32,752 nucleotides of DNA from Rhodospirillales bacterium (GTDB lineage Bacteria; Pseudomonadota; Alphaproteobacteria; UBA8366; JADFVY01), in contig CP070634.1 of assembly GCA_020356105.1 (NCBI GenBank), forward strand, positions 2,791,816 through 2,824,567, in the 5' to 3' direction. Below are positions 1-7,516 of the stretch, in pieces. The notes under the pieces are model-generated. The model saw only the letters and a program-made list of their open reading frames with translations. It had not been told where the DNA came from and ran no database searches. The stretch's first letter is position 1; each line of letters opens with the position of its first letter. A program made the translations under genes and the position numbers.

Positions 1-753
1 CTGTGGGGCAACCGCTTCAACCCGATCCACACCATGCTGGCGACCGGCACCGACGCCGTGGCCGGCAACCAGGACGAAGGCAAGATCCGTTATGCCGACG
101 ACATGGTCTCGCTACCCCTGCAATGCGGCACGCAGTGGGACGCGCTCGGCCATATCTTCTATGACGACAAGATGTGGAACGGCTACGACGCGCGGCTGGT
201 CGATGCCGACGGCGCGAAGAAGAACGCGATCCACAAGGTGCGCGACCGCATGGTCGGCCGCGGCGTGCTGCTCGACGTCGCCCGCCATCACGGCGTCGAC
301 TATTTCGAGGACGGCACCGCGATCACCAACGAGGATCTCGATTCCTGCGCCGAGGCCCAGGGGGTGGAGATCCGCCGCGGCGATTTCGTGATCGTGCGCA
401 CCGGACAGATGGAGGATCGCCTGACCAAGGGCGAGTGGGGCGGCTATGCCGGCGGCGACGCGCCGGGGCTTGCCTTCGAGACGGCGGAATGGATCTACGA
501 GAAGGAAATTGCCGCGATCTGCACCGACACCTGGGGCTGCGAGGTCCGCCCGAACGAAACCGAAGATGCGAGCCAGCCCTGGCACTGGGTGGTGATCCCC
601 ATGATCGGCATCACCATGGGTGAGATCTTCTACCTGAAGGACCTTGCCAATGACTGCGCCGAGGACAAGGTCTACGAGTTCTTCTTCTGCGGCCCGCCGC
701 TGCCGATTACCAAGGCGGTCGGCTCGCCGATCAACCCGATGGCGATCAAATAG
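1..753 (+). CDS. Cyclase-family (kynurenine formamidase-like) hydrolase, 5' truncated
   Basis: The frame is open from the first base, so the start lies upstream of the window; 250 residues are visible. The fold family (PF04199) holds metal-dependent amide and ester hydrolases such as bacterial kynurenine formamidase. The family motif HxGTHxDxPxH appears here as QCGTQWDALGH (window residues about 41-51), so two canonical histidines are glutamines while Asp and the last His remain. Longer bacterial cyclase homologues are known to carry such a QWD form. Further family-like segments are GVDYFEDGTAITNEDL, RRGDFVIVRTGQ and a C-terminal FCGPPLPITKAVGSPINPMAI. The next gene, an SDR dehydrogenase, starts 23 bp downstream on the same strand, so the two probably form a catabolic pair. 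The substrate is unknown. Confidence 0.87.
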   Translation: MWGNRFNPIHTMLATGTDAVAGNQDEGKIRYADDMVSLPLQCGTQWDALGHIFYDDKMWNGYDARLVDADGAKKNAIHKVRDRMVGRGVLLDVARHHGVDYFEDGTAITNEDLDSCAEAQGVEIRRGDFVIVRTGQMEDRLTKGEWGGYAGGDAPGLAFETAEWIYEKEIAAICTDTWGCEVRPNETEDASQPWHWVVIPMIGITMGEIFYLKDLANDCAEDKVYEFFFCGPPLPITKAVGSPINPMAIK

Positions 754-776
754 GCGGAGGCGGAAGGAGAGACGGC

Positions 777-1535
777 ATGTCGGATACGCTTCCCACCACG
801 CGCCTCGACGGCAAGGTCGCGCTGGTCACCGGCGCAGGCCGGGGGATCGGGCGCGGTACGGCACTGGCGCTGGCCGAGGCCGGAGCCGAAGTCGTCGGCT
901 GGAGCCGCACGGCGGGCGAGATCGAGAGTCTCGTGTCCGAGATCGAGGAGGCGGGCGGCAAGGCGCGCGCCCAGGTCGTCGACGTGACCGACGATGCGCG
1001 GGTGCGCGAAGCGGTTGGCGAGCTCGACCGCATCGACGTGCTGTTCAACAATGCCGGCACCAACAAGCCCCAGGATTTCCTTGATGTCGATGTCGAATCG
1101 CTGGACACCGTGCTGGATCTGAACATCCGTGCCGCCTTCATTGTTGCGCAGGCGGTGGCAGCCCGGATGATCGAACAGGGCGACGGCGCGATCATAAACA
1201 TGTCGTCGACCATGGGCCAAGTCGGCGGGCCGAAGCGCAGCGTCTACTGCACAACCAAGCACGCCATCGAGGGCCTGACCAAGGCGCTGGCCTGTGAACT
1301 CGGCCCGAAGGGCGTGCGGGTCAATGCGGTAGCGCCGACCTTCATCGAAACGCCGATGACCGCGCCGATGCTGGCCAATGAGGATTTCCGAAACTTCGTC
1401 GTCGGCATGATCCCGCTCGGCAAGGTCGGTCTGCCGGCCGATGTGGCTGGCGCCGTGGTCTTCCTCGCCTCCCCCGCGGCGGCGATGATCAATGGCGCGA
1501 GCCTCCTGATCGACGGCGGCTGGACAGCCCACTGA
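777..1535 (+). CDS. SDR-family NAD(P)-dependent oxidoreductase
   Basis: This is a 252-residue classical short-chain dehydrogenase/reductase. The cofactor motif TGAGRGIG is at residues 18-25 and NNAG at 91-94. The catalytic tetrad is N116, S143/S144, Y157 and K161 (YCTTK). A C-terminal DGGWTAH-type end is typical of the FabG-like group. GGAAGGAG lies just before the ATG. The gene follows the cyclase-family gene after 23 bp, so the two are likely co-transcribed and may act in successive catabolic steps, the SDR on an alcohol or ketone intermediate. Cofactor preference (NAD or NADP) and substrate cannot be read from the sequence with confidence. Confidence 0.93.
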   Translation: MSDTLPTTRLDGKVALVTGAGRGIGRGTALALAEAGAEVVGWSRTAGEIESLVSEIEEAGGKARAQVVDVTDDARVREAVGELDRIDVLFNNAGTNKPQDFLDVDVESLDTVLDLNIRAAFIVAQAVAARMIEQGDGAIINMSSTMGQVGGPKRSVYCTTKHAIEGLTKALACELGPKGVRVNAVAPTFIETPMTAPMLANEDFRNFVVGMIPLGKVGLPADVAGAVVFLASPAAAMINGASLLIDGGWTAH

Positions 1536-1585
1536 CTGCAAAGGCTTCCGGAGACATAGCGACCGTTGCCGGCGTCTTCTGCAGG

Positions 1586-1607
1586 TTTCCGCGGCATCTT
1601 GCGGAAA
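1586..1607. terminator. Hairpin between convergent genes (possible bidirectional terminator)
   Basis: TTTCCGC at 1586-1592 pairs with GCGGAAA at 1601-1607 across an 8-nt loop. It lies in the 83-bp gap between the SDR gene and the convergent methyltransferase gene. There is no U-tract on either side, so intrinsic termination is only a possibility. Confidence 0.35.
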
Positions 1608-1618
1608 ATCACGCGATG

Positions 1619-2452
1619 TCACGCGCGCAGCGCCTCGAAGAAGGTGACCTGCCCGACCTTCTCGCGGCGGCGGTCACGCTCCGTGAACCACGCCGAGAGG
1701 GTGCCGGCCGCCTTCATCTCGCGCACCCGCGCCTCGGCCAGCGCGATCTGGTCGGCGGTCGCAAGCGCCCAGAACGAGTCGCCCTTGCGCCACCTTTCGC
1801 GCAGCGGACCGGTCGGATCGAAATAGGCAGCGCCCTGGATCACCTCGTCAAGCGGGACTTTGGCGTCCCGGTATTCGAAACCCGCCTCGGCGAGTAACTG
1901 CCGGAAACGTGCCGGCGGAATGTGCCGGCGAATACAGGCGTCCCGCGCCGCGGGGGCGAGATCGTAATACCAGAAGCCGTCCCGCAACTGGGTGTGCGTG
2001 CACATGTTGACCACGAGCACACCTCCGGGGCGCAGCACGCGGCGAATCTCGGACAAGACGCGCCGATGGCCCGGCCAGCCGTCATCCCCGCCATCCTCGA
2101 GATGGTGCAGCACCTGGTTGATCATCGCGGCATCGAAGGCTCGCTCGCCGAACGGCAGCGCCTCGATACTGCCTTTGTGGAACGCGATCCGGCCGGCGGC
2201 ATCTTCGCGCGCCAGCTTCCTTCGCGCCACCGAAAGCATGGCATCGTTGAGATCGATCGCCGCGATGTAACCGACCCGCGCGGCCAGGACCTGCGCGTAA
2301 GCCCCCGATCCACACCCCGCGTCAAGCAGGCGCAGGTCGCGCAGCGGTTCGCCCGATGCGCGGAGGCTGTCGCACAGAATCTCGACACCAATCGCGATCC
2401 GCGTTTCGTCATAGGTCGGCGCGACCGCGCCATAGTCCTCGTACCGGCTCAT
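1619..2452 (-). CDS. Class I SAM-dependent methyltransferase
   Basis: This is a Rossmann-fold methyltransferase of 277 residues from the ATG at 2452; an in-frame GTG at 2461 would add three residues. Motif I, LDAGCGSG, is at residues 43-50, the acidic motif II residue is in AAIDLND (about 64-70), and motif IV is INQVLHHLED (about 111-120). These features fit the UbiE/Methyltransf_11 type, which methylates small molecules. The C-terminal third has no metal or lipid-binding motif that would name the substrate. The gene is divergent from the ATP-grasp gene with about 124 bp between the start codons, so they may share a control region, but a functional link is unproven. Confidence 0.88.
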   Translation of the reverse strand: MSRYEDYGAVAPTYDETRIAIGVEILCDSLRASGEPLRDLRLLDAGCGSGAYAQVLAARVGYIAAIDLNDAMLSVARRKLAREDAAGRIAFHKGSIEALPFGERAFDAAMINQVLHHLEDGGDDGWPGHRRVLSEIRRVLRPGGVLVVNMCTHTQLRDGFWYYDLAPAARDACIRRHIPPARFRQLLAEAGFEYRDAKVPLDEVIQGAAYFDPTGPLRERWRKGDSFWALATADQIALAEARVREMKAAGTLSAWFTERDRRREKVGQVTFFEALRA

Positions 2453-2576
2453 CGCCACCACCCGTGTTCCGGCCCGGTCGTCACTGCGCCCTTATGAGGA
2501 TTTGATGCGGATCATTTCGCGCACCGGCCCGGTCGCTTATTGTGGACCCTCAGGTCCGGCAGTGGAAGGGCCGGCC

Positions 2577-4106
2577 ATGATCACCGCGATCGAACAGCAA
2601 CGGACCGGTCGAACGGAGGCGATTCCGGTAACCCGCAACTCGCTTCCGATCGTCTCGCACGCCCTGCCGATTGTCAGCGGTGCGGAGAAAGAGCGACTGG
2701 CGGAGTTCGCCGCGCGGTTGTGCGCGGACGAGCCGGCGCTCGGTGGAAGCTTCGATTTCGGCGCGCTCGTCCGACCGGGCCTGGCCGCCGACAGACCGGC
2801 GCTGTTTCTCGAGGACCACCACAGCCTGGGCCTTTACACGGCGCTGCGCGATCCGCACACCGAATACCGCTCGCTCTTGCTCGCCGGAAACGGAGACTTC
2901 GTGACAATCGCCGGGGACCGGGTCGAAGAATTCGAGGCATATTGCCGCGATGTTCTGTGTCTCGGCCAGACCGAGATCATCGTCCCGCCGCCGCACAGCG
3001 CGATGGAGCGCGTGACCGCGATGGTGCTGCGTGATGCGGTCGCCATGAATCGAATGGTCGAATGCGCGCGCAGACATGGCGGATTCTCGGTGATCCCCTA
3101 TATCGGGACAGCCGACGTCTGGGTGCTGGCGCGCGAGATCGCGGCACGATCGGGCCAGCCCGTGCATGTCGCGGCCCCGCCGCCGCGCCTGACGCAGCGC
3201 GCAAACGATAAGCTCTGGTTCGCCGATCGGGTGGCAGAAATCCTCGATCGCCGCGCCTTGCCGCCGACCTGGTACGCCTATGGGCCGGCGCCGCTTGCCC
3301 AAGAGATGGCGTTGCTGGCGCGACGCTACGACAGGCTGGTGGTCAAGGTCCCCGACAGTGCCGGCTCGCAGGGCAATATCGTCCTGGCTTCCGAGGACGT
3401 GCTCGCTCGTTCGCACCAGCAGCTGCGCGACTGGCTGATCCGGATTCTCGGCAGCCTGTCCTGGGACGGGGAATTCCCCCTGCTCGTCGGCGTATGGGAC
3501 AGCCCGACAGTGGCGTCACCATCGGTGCAGATCTGGATTCCACTGCCGGAAGAGGGGCTACCGATCATCGAGGGGGTCTTCCAGCAGACTGTCGAGGGCC
3601 GTCAGGGGATGTTCGTGGGTGCCGCGCCGGCCGAGCTGCCGCAATGCTGGTTGGACCGCTTGGCCGAAGAGGGCATCCGGATCGCTCTGTTGCTGCAGGC
3701 CATCGGTTATTACGGCCGCTGCAGTTTCGATGCGGTCATCGCCGGCACGACGCTCACGACCGCGGCGTTGCACTGGATCGAATGCAATGGACGATGGGGT
3801 GGCGTTTCAACCCCGATGACGTTGGCCAACCGGCTGGTCGGCGATTGGCAGAACAGGCCCTTCCAGATCGTGCAGCGCCGGCTTTCTCGCATTCGGCCGC
3901 TTTCCGTCTCCGCGGCGATCGAATTGTTCGGCGGCCTTCTCTTTCGGCCGGGCGTAACGGACGAGGGCATCGTGCTGCTTACACCCCAACGACTGGTCGC
4001 CGGAACTGGCATTCACATCATGGCGATGGCCGCAACCACGGCCCGTGCGCAAGGTCTCGCGGCGCAGGCGCTGGCAAGGCTGGGCGACGAGGCCGCCTCA
4101 CCCTGA
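2577..4106 (+). CDS. ATP-grasp domain protein, possible carboxylate-amine (peptide-type) ligase
   Basis: I chose the ATG at 2577 (509 residues) because GGAAGG precedes it; upstream in-frame starts at 2502 (TTG) and 2505 (ATG) would add about 24 residues that look non-coding. Residues about 70-200 resemble a pre-ATP-grasp domain. The ATP-grasp core is then visible: NDKLWFADRV (210-219), a nucleotide-binding VVKVPDSAGSQGN (255-267, K257), and ECNGRWGG (402-409), with E402, N404 and R406 in the usual Mg-ATP ligand positions. The arrangement resembles the PGM1/peptide-ligase branch, which activates a carboxylate as acyl phosphate and joins it to an amine. The TIM-barrel and HAD genes follow on the same strand after 106 bp. 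The product is unknown; the ATP-grasp assignment is firmer than the ligase role. Confidence 0.78.
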   Translation: MITAIEQQRTGRTEAIPVTRNSLPIVSHALPIVSGAEKERLAEFAARLCADEPALGGSFDFGALVRPGLAADRPALFLEDHHSLGLYTALRDPHTEYRSLLLAGNGDFVTIAGDRVEEFEAYCRDVLCLGQTEIIVPPPHSAMERVTAMVLRDAVAMNRMVECARRHGGFSVIPYIGTADVWVLAREIAARSGQPVHVAAPPPRLTQRANDKLWFADRVAEILDRRALPPTWYAYGPAPLAQEMALLARRYDRLVVKVPDSAGSQGNIVLASEDVLARSHQQLRDWLIRILGSLSWDGEFPLLVGVWDSPTVASPSVQIWIPLPEEGLPIIEGVFQQTVEGRQGMFVGAAPAELPQCWLDRLAEEGIRIALLLQAIGYYGRCSFDAVIAGTTLTTAALHWIECNGRWGGVSTPMTLANRLVGDWQNRPFQIVQRRLSRIRPLSVSAAIELFGGLLFRPGVTDEGIVLLTPQRLVAGTGIHIMAMAATTARAQGLAAQALARLGDEAASP

Positions 4107-4162
4107 AGGGCATCATTGAGCCGCCCGCGCCGGACCCGCATCAGAATTCCCGTGTTATCGGC

Positions 4163-4187
4163 CGGCGGAGCATGCATAATTCCGCCG
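4163..4187 (+). promoter_or_regulatory. Inverted repeat with -10-like box upstream of TIM-barrel/HAD pair
   Basis: CGGCGGA (4163-4169) and TCCGCCG (4181-4187) are perfect 7-bp arms around an 11-nt loop that contains CATAAT (4175-4180), one mismatch from the -10 consensus. The element ends 25 bp before the ATG at 4213. It could be an operator over a promoter, or a hairpin after the ATP-grasp gene. No good -35 box is seen. Confidence 0.35.
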
Positions 4188-4212
4188 TGTTGCCGGCACC
4201 CCAGAGGTCGGA

Positions 4213-4902
4213 ATGGACTTCATTTTCATGCTGACGCAGGCCGACGCGACCGTGCCCGACGGGTTGCGGGTGCTTGACGACATCGCTGACCTGAAGCTGC
4301 GGCACATCGGGTTCAAGGATGTCGGCGCCGACCGCGAGATGCAGCGCCGCCTGAACACGCAGATCCTGGCGATGGGTGCCACCAGCTATCTCGAAATGGT
4401 CAGCCTCGAGACCCAGAGCTGCGTTGCCGCCGCACGCATGGCCGCGGAGATCGGGGTCAACCGGCTGCTCGGCGGGACGGCGGCCGCCACAGTGCTGGAG
4501 ATTCTGAAGGGAACGGGAATCGAATATTATCCCTACCCTGGCTTTCCGACCGGGCATCCGGTCGACCTGAGGGGGTCGAAGGACGCGATCGCCGAGCACT
4601 GCGCGAACTTCGCGGCACAGGGCTGTGCCGGGGCCGATCTGTTGGCCTACCGGGCCACGGAGGCGATGCCCCTGGATCTTGTCGCCGCAGCGCGCGGCGC
4701 CCTCGGTGCCGGTCGTCTGATCGTCGCTGGAAGCATCAGCAGCGTGACCCAGCTGGTCGAACTGGCGCGTGCGGGTGTCGATGCGTTCACGGTCGGAACC
4801 GCCGTCTTCGAAAACTCCTTCAGCGCGGCAGAAACAGGGATCACCCGGCAGATTCGCGCAATCCAGGCCGCGCTCGACACCGAAGCGATCGCGACGACGT
4901 GA
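4213..4902 (+). CDS. TIM-barrel protein with phosphate-binding C-terminus, function unknown
   Basis: This 229-residue protein has the length and pattern of a complete (beta/alpha)8 barrel. The strongest clue is the C-terminal half: LIVAGSISS (169-177) and AFTVGTAVF (191-199) match the phosphate-binding strands 7 and 8 of HisA-, NanE- and ThiG-like barrels. Early strands carry HIGFKDVG (31-38), whose K35 could be catalytic, and LLGG (85-88). It overlaps the HAD phosphatase gene at TGATG, so the two products are probably made together and may act on the same phosphorylated small molecule, the barrel as aldolase, isomerase or epimerase and the HAD protein as phosphatase. AGAGGTCGGA precedes the start. 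I do not recognise a characterised family member. Confidence 0.75.
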   Translation: MDFIFMLTQADATVPDGLRVLDDIADLKLRHIGFKDVGADREMQRRLNTQILAMGATSYLEMVSLETQSCVAAARMAAEIGVNRLLGGTAAATVLEILKGTGIEYYPYPGFPTGHPVDLRGSKDAIAEHCANFAAQGCAGADLLAYRATEAMPLDLVAAARGALGAGRLIVAGSISSVTQLVELARAGVDAFTVGTAVFENSFSAAETGITRQIRAIQAALDTEAIATT

Positions 4903-5705
4903 TGGGCGCCATGAGGCCCTTGCACGATTTCCCGAAGGAATCACGACGGGCGGTCAACTTCGTGCTCTGCGACATCGATGATACGATCACCGAGTCCGGC
5001 CGTCTGCCGTCCCTCAGCCTAAACGTTATGGAGCGCCTGCGGGCCGCGGGCATGACCGTCATCCCGGTGACCGGCCGGCCGGCTGGCTGGTGTGACCATA
5101 TCGCCCGGATGTGGCCCGTCGATGGCATCGTCGGGGAAAACGGCGCCCTGTTCTTCCGCTACGACCATGTGGAACGCCGTATGAACCGGATCTACTGGAA
5201 GGACGATGGGCAGCGGGCCACGGATCGAGAGAAACTGGCCGCGCTGGCCCGCCGGATCATCGCAGCCGTACCGGGCAGCGCGGTCGCCGCGGACCAGCCC
5301 TATCGCGAAGCAGACCTCGCGATCGATTACGCCGAAGACGTGGAGCGCCTGCCGGAGGCGGCGATCCAGCGCATCGTCGCCCTGTTCGAGGACGCAGGCG
5401 CAACTGCCAAGGTCAGCTCCATCCACGTCAACGGCTGGTTCGGCGATTTCGACAAACTCTCGATGACCCGTCGGGCCTTTGCGGATTTCTTCGGTCGCGA
5501 TGTCGACGATATGCGCGACGACATCGTCTTCGTCGGCGACTCGCCGAACGATGCCCCGATGTTCGGCTTCTTCCCCAACGCCGTGGGCGTCGCGAATGTT
5601 CGGGACTTCGCCGGCCAGCTTGCGGCCGACCCGGCCTGGGTCACAGAAGCCCGCGGCGCCGCCGGTTTCGCCGAATTGGCGGAGGCGCTGCTCGAGGCGC
5701 GCTGA
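4902..5705 (+). CDS. HAD-IIB family phosphatase
   Basis: This haloacid dehalogenase-superfamily hydrolase has 267 residues from the ATG at 4902; a GTG at 4899 is an alternative start. All four motifs are present: I is DIDDT (D24 nucleophile, D26 acid/base), II is VTGRP (T57), III is K185 in FDKLSM, and IV is GDSPND (212-217). A cap of about 100 residues between motifs II and III fits the C2B type, which covers sugar-phosphate phosphatases such as trehalose-6-phosphate and mannosyl-3-phosphoglycerate phosphatase. The start overlaps the stop of the TIM-barrel gene, which indicates translational coupling. The likely role is to dephosphorylate a sugar-like phosphate made or consumed by the barrel enzyme; the exact substrate is unknown. 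Confidence 0.87.
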   Translation: MGAMRPLHDFPKESRRAVNFVLCDIDDTITESGRLPSLSLNVMERLRAAGMTVIPVTGRPAGWCDHIARMWPVDGIVGENGALFFRYDHVERRMNRIYWKDDGQRATDREKLAALARRIIAAVPGSAVAADQPYREADLAIDYAEDVERLPEAAIQRIVALFEDAGATAKVSSIHVNGWFGDFDKLSMTRRAFADFFGRDVDDMRDDIVFVGDSPNDAPMFGFFPNAVGVANVRDFAGQLAADPAWVTEARGAAGFAELAEALLEAR

Positions 5706-5713
5706 GATTAGGC

Positions 5714-5740
5714 CGCAAGGCTGGACGCAGCCGGCTTGCG
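5714..5740. terminator. Hairpin filling the convergent HAD/GMC gap
   Basis: CGCAAG (5714-5719) pairs with CTTGCG (5735-5740), with an inner GCTG/CAGC stem, a GACG loop and a 3-nt bulge. It occupies almost the whole 37-bp gap between two convergent stop codons, as a bidirectional terminator would. There is no T-run. Confidence 0.45.
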
Positions 5741-5742
5741 CC

Positions 5743-7380
5743 CTATGCCGCGCGGGCGCCGCCCTTGCGATCCTCGCGAATCATGTCAGATGCCTTCTCG
5801 GCGATCATGATGGTCGGCGCGTTGGTATTGCCCGAGGTGATGGTCGGCATGACCGAAGCGTCAACCACGCGCAAGCCCTGCAACCCGCGCACGCGGAGCC
5901 GCTCGTCCACCACCGCCATGTCATCCTGGCCCATCCTGCAGGTGCTCACGGGATGGAAGATCGTCGTGCCGATATCGCCGGCGGCGCGGGCAAGGTCTTC
6001 GTCCGTCTGCAGATGCGCGCCCGGCTTCAGTTCACTGGGCGCAAACCGCGCCAGCGCCGCCGTGCCGGAAATGCGGCGCGCCAGACGCAGCGCGTCGGCA
6101 GCCACCTTGCGATCACCGGGGGTCGACAGGTAGTTCGGCTTGATTAACGGCTTGCTGCGGGGGTCGGCATCGCGCAGACGCACATAGCCACGACTTTCCG
6201 GGCGCAGATTGCAGACCGAGGCGGTGAAGCCAGGGAACGGATGAAGCGCCTCGCCCAGCTTTTCGGTCGACAGGGGCTGTACATGGAACTCCAGGTTCGG
6301 CGTTTCCTGCGACGCGTCGCTCTTGGCGAAACAGCCAAGCTGGCTCGGTGCCATCGACAGCGGACCGGACCGGAACAGCGCATACTCGAGACCCATGCCG
6401 ATCCGCCCGACCAGGCTGTTCGACCGTTCGTTCAGGGTCACAGTATTCTTCACTTTGAACACGGGGCGGATCTGCAAGTGATCCTGCAGGTTCTCGCCCA
6501 CCCCCCGCAGCTCGTGGCGAACCGGAACGCCATGCTCCCCGAGAAGTTCGCCGGGTCCGATCCCGGACAGCTGGAGAAGCACCGGCGAGGCGACGGCGCC
6601 GGTGGACAGGATCAACTCGCCGGCCGCTTCCGCGTACGCGTCTGCGCCCCTGTACCCGAACTCGATGCCGGTAACGCGCTTTCCGTCCAGCCGCAGCGCT
6701 TTGGCATGCGCCCCGGTCAGCACCGTCAGGTTCGGGCGCTTCAACACCGGCCGCAAGAAACCCTTCGCGGTGGTCCAGCGCCAACCTCGCTTCTGGTTGA
6801 CCTGAAAGTAACCGACGCCTTCGTTGTCGCCGCGATTGAAATCATCGGTTCGCGGGATCCCGCATTCGACGGCCGCGTCGATCCAGGCGTCGAGGATCTC
6901 CCACGACACCCGTGGCTTGTCGACGCGCCACTCGCCGCCTTCTCCGTGATGGGCATCGGCGCCGAGGAAATGATCCTCCGATTTGATAAAGTACGGAAGC
7001 ACGTCATCCCAACTCCACCCGGCGTTGCCCATTTGGCGCCACTGATCGTAATCACGCGCCTGCCCGCGCATGTAGATCATGCCGTTGATCGACGAGCAGC
7101 CCCCCAACACCTTGCCGCGCGGGTAGTTCAGGGCGCGCCCGTTCAGCCCCTCATCCGGCTCCGTCGTGAAGCACCAGTCGGTGCGCGGATTGTTCATGGT
7201 GTAGAGGTAGCCGACCGGGATATGGATCCAGTGATAGTTGTCGCGCCCGCCCGCCTCGAGCAGCAAGACGGAAATATCCGGGTCGGCCGACAGTCGGTTG
7301 GCCAGCACACATCCCGCCGAACCGGCGCCAACGATCACATAATCGAACGATCCGACGAATTGTTCGTCCTGCCGGCTCAT
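5743..7380 (-). CDS. GMC-family FAD-dependent oxidoreductase (choline/alcohol dehydrogenase-like)
   Basis: This is a 545-residue flavoenzyme, the usual length for the glucose-methanol-choline family. The FAD-binding Rossmann motif GAGSAG is at residues 18-23, followed by LLLEAGG near 39-45. The GMC signature around GKVLGGCSSINGMIYMRG is present. The C-terminal active site HPVSTCRMG is at 476-484, giving H476 as catalytic base and N520 (in NTNAPT) as its partner. These enzymes oxidise primary or secondary alcohols to aldehydes or ketones using FAD. The frame stays open up to 7629, but the ATG at 7380 starts just before the nucleotide-binding strand and fits the family. It is divergent from the P-loop/carbamate kinase pair. 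No signal peptide is seen, so it should be cytoplasmic. The substrate is unknown. Confidence 0.92.
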   Translation of the reverse strand: MSRQDEQFVGSFDYVIVGAGSAGCVLANRLSADPDISVLLLEAGGRDNYHWIHIPVGYLYTMNNPRTDWCFTTEPDEGLNGRALNYPRGKVLGGCSSINGMIYMRGQARDYDQWRQMGNAGWSWDDVLPYFIKSEDHFLGADAHHGEGGEWRVDKPRVSWEILDAWIDAAVECGIPRTDDFNRGDNEGVGYFQVNQKRGWRWTTAKGFLRPVLKRPNLTVLTGAHAKALRLDGKRVTGIEFGYRGADAYAEAAGELILSTGAVASPVLLQLSGIGPGELLGEHGVPVRHELRGVGENLQDHLQIRPVFKVKNTVTLNERSNSLVGRIGMGLEYALFRSGPLSMAPSQLGCFAKSDASQETPNLEFHVQPLSTEKLGEALHPFPGFTASVCNLRPESRGYVRLRDADPRSKPLIKPNYLSTPGDRKVAADALRLARRISGTAALARFAPSELKPGAHLQTDEDLARAAGDIGTTIFHPVSTCRMGQDDMAVVDERLRVRGLQGLRVVDASVMPTITSGNTNAPTIMIAEKASDMIREDRKGGARAA

Positions 7381-7474
7381 CGCTCCCTGCTCCGCATCAT
7401 TGCTGGCCGAATATCCGCGAAGACTATGGCGCGCCGCCGCCGCCTGCAAGCCCGTGAGCCATATCAAGGCGCTC

Positions 7475-7490
7475 CGGGGCTTGTGCCCCG
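7475..7490 (+). promoter_or_regulatory. GC-rich hairpin in the GMC/P-loop divergent region
   Basis: CGGGGC (7475-7480) and GCCCCG (7485-7490) form a perfect 6-bp stem with a TTGT loop. A -10-like GATAAT (7490-7495) touches its right arm, upstream of a strong AAGGAGG site before the ATG at 7517. It could be an operator or a leader hairpin for the + strand pair. The rest of the 136-bp region shows nothing else I can support. Confidence 0.3.
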
Positions 7491-7516
7491 ATAATAACGC
7501 CCGAAGGAGGCCATAC

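Noticed and set aside
2502..2576. Upstream starts (TTG 2502, ATG 2505) for the ATP-grasp gene
   Set aside because: The extra residues look non-coding and no ribosome-binding site precedes them; ATG 2577 has GGAAGG. Not fully excluded.
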